Shown piece after piece: positions 1-6,269 of a stretch of 31,037 bases of DNA. The stretch is from positions 1-31,037 of the IMG/VR virus record IMGVR_UViG_3300021185_000083; one strand, given 5' to 3'. The first letter of the stretch is position 1; each line of letters begins with the position of its first letter. This stretch comes from a virus. Below the pieces are notes generated by a model. That model saw nothing but the letters and a program-made list of their open reading frames with translations, was not told the origin of the DNA and did no database searches. Made by a program: the position numbers and the translations under genes.

Positions 1-132
1 TGCGCTCGTACTTCCAGTCGTAGACATTCTCAGGCGTTATCAGCGTCGCATAAGGTCGTATCTCTTGCGCCAGCTCTTCGGCACGAGTACCCGCTGTCGA
101 TTGTGGCTTATCAAGCATGATCCATACGTGAC
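1..132. repeat. Terminal redundancy, left copy (circularising overlap)
   Basis: Bases 1-132 match 30906-31037 with 130 of 132 identities, with an exact block at 3-128 / 30908-31033. The mismatches are base 2 (g, versus t at 30907), which is synonymous in the portal gene, and base 129 (t, versus a at 31034), which changes a portal His codon to Leu. Because the portal reading frame runs uninterrupted through the overlap, the contig represents a circular or circularly permuted genome of about 30,905 bp. The arbitrary position inside a gene argues against a biological fixed-end terminal repeat, although a short true DTR cannot be excluded. Confidence 0.95.
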
Positions 133-493
133 CGTACACGCTGGACCATATCTGAGCTTCACGCATAAAGCTGTTGAAGTTCTGACCGTCGAGGTTGGCG
201 TCCTTAATGAAGGCAATCAGGTCTGCACTGCCTTCCATCTGTTGAAAGTTACGAGTAGGCGGCTGACGCCATAAGAACGATGAATAGACGTGGACCACGT
301 TGCGACAATGGTTGTCTAATGGTGTAAGTGCCAAGCGCCGCGAGTATGCGTTCTTGTCTTCGTTCAGGTAGCTCGTTAGGTAAGAGCCATCACGGTAATC
401 CTGACCACCCATGTATGACCGGACATAGAACTCCCAGCGGTCCAGATTGTTTTCATAGTCGGGATGCTGGTACTCAATATCTTCGTAATACAT
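1..493 (-). CDS. Portal protein, N-terminal part (gene continues at 31037-30004)
   Basis: This is the first part of the portal gene, interrupted by the artificial contig end. ATG is at 493-491, immediately after the terminase stop at 496-494, so the two genes abut with no spacer. The frame reads MYYEDIEYQHPDYENN at the start, carries SSFLWRQPPTR in the middle, and joins in frame to the ORF at the right end through the 132-bp overlap. Together they give about 464 residues, a usual size for a siphophage portal. The dodecameric portal sits at one capsid vertex, docks terminase during packaging and later the head-tail connector. The sequence style resembles DUF4055-type portal proteins; that family assignment is from memory. 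Confidence 0.88.
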   Translation of the reverse strand, partial: MYYEDIEYQHPDYENNLDRWEFYVRSYMGGQDYRDGSYLTSYLNEDKNAYSRRLALTPLDNHCRNVVHVYSSFLWRQPPTRNFQQMEGSADLIAFIKDANLDGQNFNSFMREAQIWSSVYGHVWIMLDKPQSTAGTRAEELAQEIRPYATLITPENVYDWKYER

Positions 494-1711
494 TTACGTC
501 CACCTCTGCGGGGCTTGCGGCTTGTTGGCCTTGCGTATGGGGAATAGATACTCAACGGCATAGCCTAGTGCGTCATTCATGTGATCGAAGCCGTCCTTCT
601 CTGGCTGGCTGGTGCCTTCCTTGTAGGTGTGGCGTTCCAATGATTCGATCACCTTCTTACACTTAGGGTCTACAAACAAGCGCCGTTGCCCATCCTTAGA
701 CAATAGACGCGAGTTCACGCTGTTTATCCTATCTCTTACCGCCGCGTGTGATGACCTTACTCGCACATCAAATCCCGCGTTTTGCAGAATGGACAAATCC
801 GTTCTACCCCCTGCACTCGTTTTACGTTGACGCGAGGCAGGGTCAGGGTATATGACTATTGTACCATTTCCGTAGCGTGTGCGAATCTCTGCGACCATTT
901 CATCGGTGTTACTGCCGAACATCACAATCTCATCGAATACGTGCAGTGTGTCGCCCTTACGGGTCATCAGGACGGCAGACATCGGATCAAGGTTAAAGTC
1001 CATCCCGACATGAATAACAGAGCGGTCGCCGTCGTGCCTGATTACTGACTCTTCTCGCTTGAAGCTGTAGTAAATAATTCCTGAGTAGGACACGAATCTT
1101 GCTTGATATTCCTGCTCAAATGTTCGGTCGTCGAGGTCTGCTTTGGCGCTCGTAATCTCATCTGGCGGCACATTACCGCCCTCAATGGTCGTGTACTGGT
1201 ATGACTGCCAGCCTTCATCGCCGTCTATCCCTTTGCCGTATAAGTCATAAAAGTGATTCCTTCCCTTTGGTGTCCCAATAAATAAAGCATTCCCCTGTTC
1301 GCCCCTGCCAGATAGTGATGGTCTAATGACTTCGTACCATGCCTCCGGCTTCATATCAGCAAACTCATCGAGTACCACAAAGTCTATTGCTCGCCCTCGT
1401 AGGTTGTCAGGCTTTTCAGCGCCCTTGATCGATATGCTTGAGCCGTTTTTCAAAGTAACAGTCAGCGAAGTCTCGTTGGTCTTGGCAATATACTCGCGAG
1501 GTATTTGCTGTGTAAGCATGTCCCAACATATATCGCGTCCGGCGCGGTAAGTAGGGGCGATGTACCATACATTTTGATTGGGCTTACCAAGCGCACGGCT
1601 TATCAATTCTGCTGTGCTTAGGAATGTCTTGCCGAAACGTCTACCCGCGACCACTACACGGAAGCGGGCAGGACATACAAAGATGTCAGACTGCGGCGGG
1701 GTCAGTTGCAT
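494..1711 (-). CDS. terL: Terminase large subunit (packaging ATPase/nuclease)
   Basis: This 405-aa protein is the DNA packaging motor that translocates DNA through the portal and cuts it. The ATPase domain shows a Walker A motif AGRRFGKT at residues 22-29, Walker B FVVLDE at 111-116 and a coupling motif GTPKG at 146-150. The C-terminal RNase H-like nuclease domain shows acidic residues expected at the metal site: Asp238 in GMDFN, Asp290 in YPDPAS, and Asp376/Asp380 in DHMNDALGY. It starts inside the end of the small-subunit gene (26-nt overlap) and abuts the portal gene, the classic terS-terL-portal order. The assignment is firm; the packaging strategy (headful or cos) cannot be read from it by eye. 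Confidence 0.97.
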   Translation of the reverse strand: MQLTPPQSDIFVCPARFRVVVAGRRFGKTFLSTAELISRALGKPNQNVWYIAPTYRAGRDICWDMLTQQIPREYIAKTNETSLTVTLKNGSSISIKGAEKPDNLRGRAIDFVVLDEFADMKPEAWYEVIRPSLSGRGEQGNALFIGTPKGRNHFYDLYGKGIDGDEGWQSYQYTTIEGGNVPPDEITSAKADLDDRTFEQEYQARFVSYSGIIYYSFKREESVIRHDGDRSVIHVGMDFNLDPMSAVLMTRKGDTLHVFDEIVMFGSNTDEMVAEIRTRYGNGTIVIYPDPASRQRKTSAGGRTDLSILQNAGFDVRVRSSHAAVRDRINSVNSRLLSKDGQRRLFVDPKCKKVIESLERHTYKEGTSQPEKDGFDHMNDALGYAVEYLFPIRKANKPQAPQRWT

Positions 1712-1985
1712 TCGTTAGCTGTATGACGACAGGTGGCAAATCAGTGACTTCGTTTTGCTCTTCCTTCATGTCTGGCAGGTACTTGTTAAGCAATCTAATG
1801 CGTTGCTCGTTTGCAACTTTAAGCTGTTGAAGGCGCTTGTCGAAGTGCTGGTCAGACTCAGGGTCTAGCTGTTCGATTTTCTCAATGTTATCAAAGACGT
1901 AATCAAGCCGACCTCGCTCTGCCAAATAGCTTCTGAGTTCGTCTTGCCTGATACCTCTTTCACGTTGCGCTCTAGTCTTCGCCAT
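1686..1985 (-). CDS. terS: Probable terminase small subunit
   Basis: A 99-aa, highly charged, mostly helical protein directly upstream of and overlapping terL. The N-terminus is basic (MAKTRAQRERGIRQDELRS), followed by helix-forming segments such as FDKRLQQLKVANEQRIRLL, which suits an oligomerising TerS that recognises phage DNA and loads the large subunit. Recognition rests mainly on position and size; similar short proteins stand before terL in other environmental phages. Its ATG lies within the last codons of the upstream 71-aa gene (14-nt overlap), implying translational coupling. No HTH can be assigned with certainty by eye. Confidence 0.7.
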   Translation of the reverse strand: MAKTRAQRERGIRQDELRSYLAERGRLDYVFDNIEKIEQLDPESDQHFDKRLQQLKVANEQRIRLLNKYLPDMKEEQNEVTDLPPVVIQLTNATDPAAV

Positions 1986-2187
1986 CGTCTATTGGTGACG
2001 GTATACCTGCGGCCCACAATAGGCCATGCGTTTGCCCGTCTCTCACCTCTCCGCGTTTGATGTCTTGGTCTGACATGGGGTACGTCTCTACCGCGCCGTC
2101 ATCGAATGCGACGAGATAGCTACCTTCATTCCTTGGCATACTGCCTTGCTCTACAGGATGCCAGTCTATCGTTACGGTCTGCAACAT
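1972..2187 (-). CDS. Hypothetical 71-aa protein, first gene of the late unit
   Basis: The frame is open back to an ATG at 2205, but that codon directly follows a TATAAT box and has no ribosome site. I place the start at the ATG at 2187, which is preceded by GGGGGA with 6-nt spacing. The product begins MLQTVTIDWHPVEQ and contains GSYLVAFDDGAVETYPM, a compact fold with alternating hydrophobic and acidic residues. Similar short proteins with a W..V..GSMP..GSYLV pattern occur in phage genomes without known function. It overlaps terS by 14 nt. Possible roles include packaging accessory, but nothing in the sequence proves one. Confidence 0.72.
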   Translation of the reverse strand: MLQTVTIDWHPVEQGSMPRNEGSYLVAFDDGAVETYPMSDQDIKRGEVRDGQTHGLLWAAGIPSPIDDGED

Positions 2188-2205
2188 ATAGTGTCCCCCG
2201 CTCAT

Positions 2206-2214
2206 ATTATACCA
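2206..2214 (-). promoter_or_regulatory. Extended -10 promoter of the late (packaging/structural) unit
   Basis: On the minus strand bases 2214-2206 read TGGTATAAT, a perfect extended -10 element (TGnTATAAT). No convincing -35 box lies 16-18 nt upstream, which is normal for extended -10 promoters or for promoters needing an activator. The expected transcript start, near 2199, is just at the GGGGGA ribosome site of the 71-aa gene, so the leader would be very short. The promoter lies about 65 nt after the early terminator. Confidence 0.7.
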
Positions 2215-2278
2215 ATATATGCTAAAAAGGTGCGGACAATAAATAACGGCTATTTAATTGCCGGTAAATTTCAGGCAT

Positions 2279-2302
2279 AAAAAAGCCCGCACGAAGCGGG
2301 CA
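2279..2302 (-). terminator. Rho-independent terminator of the early/middle unit
   Basis: On the minus strand the stem GCCCGC, a 5-nt loop TTCGT and GCGGGC are followed by seven T residues (2285-2279). It stands 25 nt after the last early gene (stop at 2327) and before the late promoter, so it insulates the two units. Confidence 0.9.
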
Positions 2303-2326
2303 AGGGGTTTCTCACACCCAAGGAAG

Positions 2327-2506
2327 CTACGGTCTGTAGCGTACTATCTCTAGTGGCGGCTCGTCGTTATTAGCGAGCTTGACCACTCTGAAGTCTGTGA
2401 GTATGGCTACGTCTTCTTGCCATCTCTTAGCCATTGCCTCTGCCGCCCTTAATGCGATGATCCAGTCCTCCATGTCCTCATTGGTCAGCGAGACAAGTCT
2501 TTTCAT
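2327..2506 (-). CDS. Hypothetical 59-aa protein, last early gene
   Basis: I choose the ATG at 2506 (MKRLVSLTNEDMEDW) because GGCGAGG stands just upstream and the longer open frame back to 2611 lacks a ribosome site and overlaps another gene. The product is helical and amphipathic in its first half (DWIIALRAAEAMAKRW) and ends in LEIVRYRP. It overlaps the 3' end of the 69-aa membrane-protein gene by 29 nt. Function is unknown. It is the last gene before the terminator at 2279-2302. Confidence 0.6.
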   Translation of the reverse strand: MKRLVSLTNEDMEDWIIALRAAEAMAKRWQEDVAILTDFRVVKLANNDEPPLEIVRYRP

Positions 2507-2687
2507 AAATGCCTCGCCAGTCAGGATGCCCGTCCCTGCCATTTGTCCTCTCCCACAACTCGACGAATTCACAGTAAATGTCTTGCTGGCTGACGGCCTC
2601 TTCGTAATCACCCTGCCCAGCTATCCCGAATGCTATCACTACTAGCAGGAAAATCACCGCATATTTGATATTCGGATGTAAGTGCAT
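2478..2687 (-). CDS. Small membrane-anchored protein (69 aa)
   Basis: The ATG at 2687 has AAGGGG upstream. Residues 9-25 (YAVIFLLVVIAFGIAGQ) form one hydrophobic transmembrane helix, followed by an acidic, cysteine-containing tail with DIYCEFVELWERTNG and DGHPDWRG. This tail pattern (YC-x-V-x-LW...G-x-PD-x-G...C) is one I associate with small phage proteins of unknown role that follow a single TM helix. The first 80 nt overlap the end of the HTH gene in another frame. An early-expressed inner-membrane peptide could affect host physiology or exclusion, but that is a guess. Confidence 0.68.
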   Translation of the reverse strand: MHLHPNIKYAVIFLLVVIAFGIAGQGDYEEAVSQQDIYCEFVELWERTNGRDGHPDWRGIYEKTCLADQ

Positions 2688-2832
2688 CGCAGTACCCCTT
2701 CAGTTTTGGATTGTTTCTTAGTTTTTTTAACGCTCTAATTTCGATCGTTCTGATTGTTTGACGGCTTACACCCATAACATCGGCAATTTCTTGATGTGTC
2801 ATGTGGTAAGGAAAGTCGATAGGACGTGGCAT
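2608..2832 (-). CDS. Small HTH protein resembling sigma factor region 4
   Basis: 74 aa with an AGGGG ribosome site before the ATG at 2832. Residues 11-41 read as a sigma-70 region 4.2-type helix-turn-helix: HQEIADVMGVSRQTIRTIE followed by IRALKKLRNN, close to the consensus in which the recognition helix is followed by an IE-x-RALKKLR stretch. There is no region 2, so it is not a full sigma factor. It is encoded near the end of the early unit, just before the late promoter, a place where late-gene activators often sit. The C-terminal 27 residues overlap the next gene and may be poorly constrained. Confidence 0.8.
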   Translation of the reverse strand: MPRPIDFPYHMTHQEIADVMGVSRQTIRTIEIRALKKLRNNPKLKGYCDALTSEYQICGDFPASSDSIRDSWAG

Positions 2833-2846
2833 TTGATACCCCTAAA

Positions 2847-2862
2847 GGCCGCTTATGCGGCC
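2847..2862 (-). terminator. Hairpin at the stop codon of the 60-aa gene (weak terminator/attenuator)
   Basis: GGCCGC, a 4-nt loop and GCGGCC form a perfect 6-bp stem on either strand. On the minus strand only TTTAG follows, so termination would be weak. The loop contains the TAA stop of the upstream gene, so a terminating ribosome would prevent the hairpin from forming. Confidence 0.4.
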
Positions 2863-3035
2863 ATGATGTATTCTGCTGTACGGAAGCCGCGCAACACGTC
2901 ATTGAGATACGAACGGCATGGCTCGCTCAAAGATGCGTCTACGATATGCCTTCCTTGCATATCAAAAATGCGGATGAAACGACCCTGCATTTTGTAAGCC
3001 CGATATTGCCCATAAATTTCTTGATAAAATTGCAT
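2853..3035 (-). CDS. Hypothetical 60-aa protein
   Basis: The ATG at 3035 is preceded by GGGAGAAGGG. The product (MQFYQEIYGQYRAYK... ...TAEYIMAA) is rich in aromatic and arginine residues with an RIFDMQGRHIVDA stretch that could be two beta strands. No family is recognised. It is the first gene after a 143-nt gap holding a possible promoter and a palindrome, so it may begin a separately controlled subset with the sigma4-like HTH gene downstream. Confidence 0.62.
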   Translation of the reverse strand: MQFYQEIYGQYRAYKMQGRFIRIFDMQGRHIVDASLSEPCRSYLNDVLRGFRTAEYIMAA

Positions 3036-3074
3036 TCCCTTCTCCCTTGGTTAGTGGCTGTGTCCCCAGCCGAT

Positions 3075-3109
3075 GTAGATAATCTACTACCTACAATTAT
3101 CCTTTGCAA
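3075..3109 (-). promoter_or_regulatory. Candidate promoter with overlapping palindromic operator
   Basis: On the minus strand TTGCAA (3109-3104), a 17-nt spacer and TAGATT (3086-3081) form a moderate promoter. The 13-bp palindrome GTAGAT-A-ATCTAC (3075-3087) covers the -10 box, the expected position for a repressor or activator site. The 143-nt gap at 3036-3178 holds no gene that I can support. The palindrome is seen directly; the promoter is an inference. Confidence 0.38.
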
Positions 3110-3178
3110 GCAGTTTCTTATCTTTTATAGGCAATTAATCATGGGAAGGCGGGCAATGTGACAATCGTGATATTTCAA

Positions 3179-3367
3179 TCAACCGTAGTGTCGGGCAATC
3201 TCTGCGATGAAGTGGTCTTCGTTGGGATGACGTGACAGGCGCTTTAGGTATTCTTCCTCACCGATGCCCTTGTCTCTGCCCAATCGAGCCAGTAACTCTG
3301 CGGTCTTGTCAGTCACGACTATGTGGTGACGCTCTGCAAAAAACTGTCTTTGGCTTTGTACACACAT
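3179..3367 (-). CDS. Hypothetical 62-aa protein
   Basis: The start is placed at the ATG at 3367 because AGGAGG stands 7 nt before it; the longer frame to 3406 has no such site. The product MCVQSQRQFFAERHH... is basic at the N-terminus and mainly helical, with DKTAELLARLGRDKG and EEEYLKRLSRHPNED. It has the feel of a small nucleic-acid- or protein-binding helical peptide, but no family is recognised. It follows the HNH-like gene by 44 nt. Confidence 0.66.
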   Translation of the reverse strand: MCVQSQRQFFAERHHIVVTDKTAELLARLGRDKGIGEEEYLKRLSRHPNEDHFIAEIARHYG

Positions 3368-3411
3368 ACAACATCCTCCTGTTGCTTCAGCATTATAGCA
3401 AAACAAGGCAA

Positions 3412-3795
3412 TTAATTATATGAAATGATGACGTGGTCAGGGTTCTGCTCTTTCTTACGTATCTCGTCACGGTAGTGCTTTGCTATCTCGTCACGCACCG
3501 CTTTGTTTTCTTTTAGTATCCCGCGCGACTTTTCGCGCAGTATTTCCATGTGGCCTTCGCCTAGATACTCGTTGCACCAATCGGTAAACATTACCGGTGA
3601 CTCAGTAAACAGCCGGTGACAGGTGTAACAACCGGTCAATAAATTATCGAGGGAATAGCGCACCGCCTTATTTCTTCGCCCATATATGTGCATTGCCTGA
3701 TTCGTCTCTGTGCTACCACATCGCACACAAGCGCCGTCACGTAGCCTCACAGCCTTGCTACACCAGATGTCGGCGTTCGTTCGCTTTATCGCCAT
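3412..3795 (-). CDS. HNH/NinG-like zinc-binding protein, putative recombination nuclease
   Basis: 127 aa. The N-terminal half has CVRCGS (residues 23-28), then MHIYGRRNKAVRYSLDNLL, then GCYTCHRLF, the order of a zinc-stabilised HNH/treble-clef fold. The R-x-K-A-V-R-Y-S-x-D-N-x-L stretch resembles lambda NinG (Rap) proteins, where an aromatic/basic segment precedes a D-N and a C-x2-C/H. The C-terminal half is a charged helix. NinG-type proteins cut branched recombination intermediates. The NinB-like and phosphoesterase genes upstream form a lambda nin-like neighbourhood that supports this. It could equally be another HNH endonuclease. The start overlaps the 58-aa zinc-ribbon gene. Confidence 0.72.
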   Translation of the reverse strand: MAIKRTNADIWCSKAVRLRDGACVRCGSTETNQAMHIYGRRNKAVRYSLDNLLTGCYTCHRLFTESPVMFTDWCNEYLGEGHMEILREKSRGILKENKAVRDEIAKHYRDEIRKKEQNPDHVIISYN

Positions 3796-3934
3796 AGTAA
3801 GTCTCTTGAGTGAATTGTCGTTCGCGTAGTATTGCTCTTTCAGTGTGACCGCAGTTACAAGCCCAGCCTTCTAGCTTGCCGCCTTGCCTGGTGAACATCG
3901 GCACCATGTCGTCGTAGCACTTAGTGCATTTCAT
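3758..3934 (-). CDS. 58-aa zinc-ribbon protein
   Basis: Reading the minus strand from the ATG at 3934 gives MKCTKCYDDMVPMFTRQGG..., with CTKC at residues 3-6 and ACNCGH at about 25-30, four cysteines placed as in a zinc ribbon, then a charged helical tail ending in ERRHLV before TAG at 3758. GAGAAG lies just upstream of the start. It overlaps the end of the 82-aa gene and the first 38 nt of the HNH-like gene. Short zinc ribbons of this form occur in many phages; they could contact nucleic acid or host RNA polymerase. Function is unknown. Confidence 0.72.
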   Translation of the reverse strand: MKCTKCYDDMVPMFTRQGGKLEGWACNCGHTERAILRERQFTQETYYGDKANERRHLV

Positions 3935-4169
3935 GGTCTTCTCGCATTTCAGACATGGGCGTTATTAGTGCCGCGAGCCAATTCTGAGTAAACGAGTCGA
4001 TGTCTACATCTATGGTGATGCCTTCGGGACACATGACATCCACGTACACATCTGTAAGGTCTTCGTTGCGCATGTTGCTTGTGGCACCCATGATCGCCTC
4101 TACCCTGCAAACAACCGAGCCGCCGTCAGGTAACGGCATAGAAAGAATAGGGAGTTTAATCATAGTCAT
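3921..4169 (-). CDS. Hypothetical 82-aa protein
   Basis: The ATG at 4169 overlaps the TGA of the phosphoesterase gene (ATGA), so translation is likely coupled; no separate ribosome site is evident. The product starts MTMIKLPILSMPLPDGG and is mostly beta-prone with an acidic centre (DVYVDVMCPEGITIDVDID). It is not recognised. It sits between the phosphoesterase and the zinc-ribbon gene in the early unit. Confidence 0.65.
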   Translation of the reverse strand: MTMIKLPILSMPLPDGGSVVCRVEAIMGATSNMRNEDLTDVYVDVMCPEGITIDVDIDSFTQNWLAALITPMSEMREDHEMH

Positions 4170-5338
4170 TGAGCAATCATTTTATATGAGATTGTATTGT
4201 ACGCAACTTGACCGTACTCCTTATGATATGTGATTACGTTAGCCTCGCGACCACTAAGCCACCCACCTCGACTGCTGTAGGCGTCGGCGCTTGCAAGCGT
4301 CCTGTGCTGTTCCACAACCATTAGATTTGTCTCTTTCTTATCAACGCTGTGGTAGTGGCCCATGTGCGCATAGGCGTGTTCAGTCCTACCAAAGACCTCT
4401 CGATACTTTGCCGCAAATACAGTGTCTACGTTTGCGACTTTGCGCTTGTGACCGTGATGAAAAAACAGAGCCGTCTTTCCAAATTCATAAGCGTAATAGG
4501 TGTCGGCGGTGTTATCGACAACTACGCGCGGCTCATGCTCATACAAGGCGGTAAGTAGTTCGCGCATCCATATCGCACTGAAGGGGTCGTGGTTTGCGTC
4601 ACACCATTTTATGTGTACATGGTTGTGTTTCTCTAACAGCATGCGGATGACCTGCCTAGTCACTCGTATAGTAGCCCTTACAATTTTAAAATTTCTGCTG
4701 TCAGAGTCTAATAAATGTTTGGATGCCTGAGTTAATGGCTCGTAGTCATAATGGCCGAAGTCGCCTAGCTGTGCATAAATAGCAGTATCCGCTTCTGGGC
4801 TTATTCTGATCGCCTCAGCAAACCATTTTACAAGCGTGTCTTCAGCTATCTTTAAGTCCCAATCACCGTTGCCAGTTTGACCAGACGCGTTTACCTCGTC
4901 CTTGTCCGCCAGCATCCCCATGTGATAGTCCGTAATCACAAAGCAATTAAGCAACTCATCGGCGTTAATGTTTGGCGAGGGGACAGGGCTTTCTGGCTTT
5001 ATTTCTTCAGACATTGAGGCGACGACTTCACGCATCATCTCAAGCTGTTTTTCAGCATCGATCTGGGACTTGACCCATTGTGAAACGGGTTTTCCCTCAT
5101 CGTTATACAGGGTTGAAATCCCCTTAATGTGGAATCCCTCTGGCACCGTATGAGTCATGTCGTGTTCTGGACTGTAACCCTGTGCGCTGGCTCTGTTCTT
5201 TACTGCTTTTAAATGGTCGCGGACAGTAGTCCTGTCAATTCCAAGGTCCACACCTATTTCGCGGACGCTCATTCCCTTTTCTACTCGGCTCGCAACTTCT
5301 CTCTGCCTTTCGGTCGTGCAAAACTGCAATAAGCTCAT
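4166..5338 (-). CDS. HTH-metallophosphoesterase fusion protein
   Basis: 390 aa. Residues 8-50 form a helix-turn-helix of the resolvase/LuxR-like type (EIGVDLGIDRTTVRDHLKA). After a linker, residues from about 130 show calcineurin-like phosphoesterase motifs in order: DYHMGML (D-x-H), QLGDFGHYD (GD), CDANHDPF (NHD), FHHGHKR (GH) and MGHYHS (GHxH). A dinuclear metal site of this class hydrolyses phosphodiesters or phosphoproteins. The HTH suggests DNA targeting, so a nuclease role in replication or recombination is plausible; lambda places a phosphatase (NinI) in a comparable region. It starts 3 nt after the NinB-like gene and ends in an ATGA overlap. Confidence 0.88.
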   Translation of the reverse strand: MSLLQFCTTERQREVASRVEKGMSVREIGVDLGIDRTTVRDHLKAVKNRASAQGYSPEHDMTHTVPEGFHIKGISTLYNDEGKPVSQWVKSQIDAEKQLEMMREVVASMSEEIKPESPVPSPNINADELLNCFVITDYHMGMLADKDEVNASGQTGNGDWDLKIAEDTLVKWFAEAIRISPEADTAIYAQLGDFGHYDYEPLTQASKHLLDSDSRNFKIVRATIRVTRQVIRMLLEKHNHVHIKWCDANHDPFSAIWMRELLTALYEHEPRVVVDNTADTYYAYEFGKTALFFHHGHKRKVANVDTVFAAKYREVFGRTEHAYAHMGHYHSVDKKETNLMVVEQHRTLASADAYSSRGGWLSGREANVITYHKEYGQVAYNTISYKMIAQ

Positions 5339-5340
5339 GC

Positions 5341-5778
5341 TTAGCCCCCAAGTTTTGAGTACTCACTTCCTTGAGGCTTGGTCAATTTAACACCCAGATC
5401 AATACACCATGCCTCCACTTGTTGCATGAAGTATAACATTTCCCCCCTATCAAGCGCCGAAGTACGCCGAACCTGCGCCGGTATGTTCGTACTGCCCACC
5501 TCAATATCCTCTGTACCGAGGAACTTGTACTTGACCATCAGCTTCAATTCTTCTTCTGTACCGGTAAAGCCGCCCTTCTTTTTGAAGTGCCTGAGCATAT
5601 CTCTGACCCACACGTGGAACAGATCATTCTGGCTTAATGAGCGGCGTGGCTTGTACTCTTTGACCTGCCAAGCGACCGGCTTGTCCCAGCACCATTCTTT
5701 TTCGAGAAACGCCTGGAACGCCTTGATGCGGTCTTTGATTTCTATCGGGTCTTTTATTAGCCAGAATTCGCCAAACAT
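5341..5778 (-). CDS. ninB: NinB-like recombination mediator
   Basis: 145 aa, of the size of lambda NinB (Orf). It contains the typical YKPRRSLSQNDLFHVW stretch (residues about 43-58), the R-S-x-x-Q-N-x-x motif of the family, and an extended helical C-terminal half (ALDRGEMLYFMQQVEAW). NinB proteins bind SSB-coated single-stranded DNA and help the phage annealing protein load, substituting for RecFOR. This suits the SSB-like and annealing-protein genes upstream in the same unit. GAGGGG precedes the ATG at 5778, which lies inside the end of the nuclease gene (22-nt overlap). Confidence 0.85.
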   Translation of the reverse strand: MFGEFWLIKDPIEIKDRIKAFQAFLEKEWCWDKPVAWQVKEYKPRRSLSQNDLFHVWVRDMLRHFKKKGGFTGTEEELKLMVKYKFLGTEDIEVGSTNIPAQVRRTSALDRGEMLYFMQQVEAWCIDLGVKLTKPQGSEYSKLGG

Positions 5779-6269
5779 TTTGCGCCCCTCGCCATTTCCA
5801 TTAGTTGATCTAAAGGCACAAGTCTATGCTGTGGCATTGCATAGGTCATCTTGTAGCCCTCTGCAAGTCGGCCTAAGTTTTCGGGCTGACGTATCACGTT
5901 AACGTGTGCCAATCCGCCGCACCTCCAAATGTTTTTTTCACCGCACATAAGCACATAAATGTCACAGAGCTTTCGCTTGTCAGTCTCTAATAGAAGCCGA
6001 CCGCTTGGCCTCTTGGTGGCTTTTACGTCTATTGTGTAGCCCATCCATTCACAGTCTGCGACTTGAGGCGTGTCACTAAAGTCTGGGCGTACCCCGATCA
6101 ACTTGCAGAAAGCCATCTCTGCCGCCATCCCGTTAGTCTCTACTTCGTACTGGCTATCAGTCTTTGACATCTTTCGGTTCTTAGCGCCCATCGCTCTAGC
6201 CGCATGGTATCGCCTCATGCCTACCTGGCAAGCAATGTTGTATTCAGCATCAGTAAGCTCGATCATCAT
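5757..6269 (-). CDS. Putative PD-(D/E)XK nuclease-fold protein (170 aa)
   Basis: The start is placed at the ATG at 6269, which makes an ATGA overlap with the upstream stop; the frame is open further upstream but without a start signal. Glu51 in GMAAEMAF and the pair Asp81/Lys83 in YTIDVKATKR form the E...D-x-K pattern of the PD-(D/E)XK superfamily, followed by RLLLETDKRKLCDIYVLM, the usual central strand and helix. Phage proteins of this outline are predicted nucleases of unknown substrate. Position between a replication protein and NinB favours recombination or resolution; restriction-like activity is an alternative. Confidence 0.7.
   Translation of the reverse strand: MMIELTDAEYNIACQVGMRRYHAARAMGAKNRKMSKTDSQYEVETNGMAAEMAFCKLIGVRPDFSDTPQVADCEWMGYTIDVKATKRPSGRLLLETDKRKLCDIYVLMCGEKNIWRCGGLAHVNVIRQPENLGRLAEGYKMTYAMPQHRLVPLDQLMEMARGAKCLANSG

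Noticed and set aside
376-561. 61-codon minus-strand frame at the terminase-portal boundary
   Set aside because: It crosses the terminase stop and the portal start out of frame; both real genes explain the DNA.
2185-2205. ATG at 2205 as start of the first late gene
   Set aside because: TATAAT lies immediately before it, no ribosome site precedes it, and the downstream ATG at 2187 has GGGGGA with good spacing.
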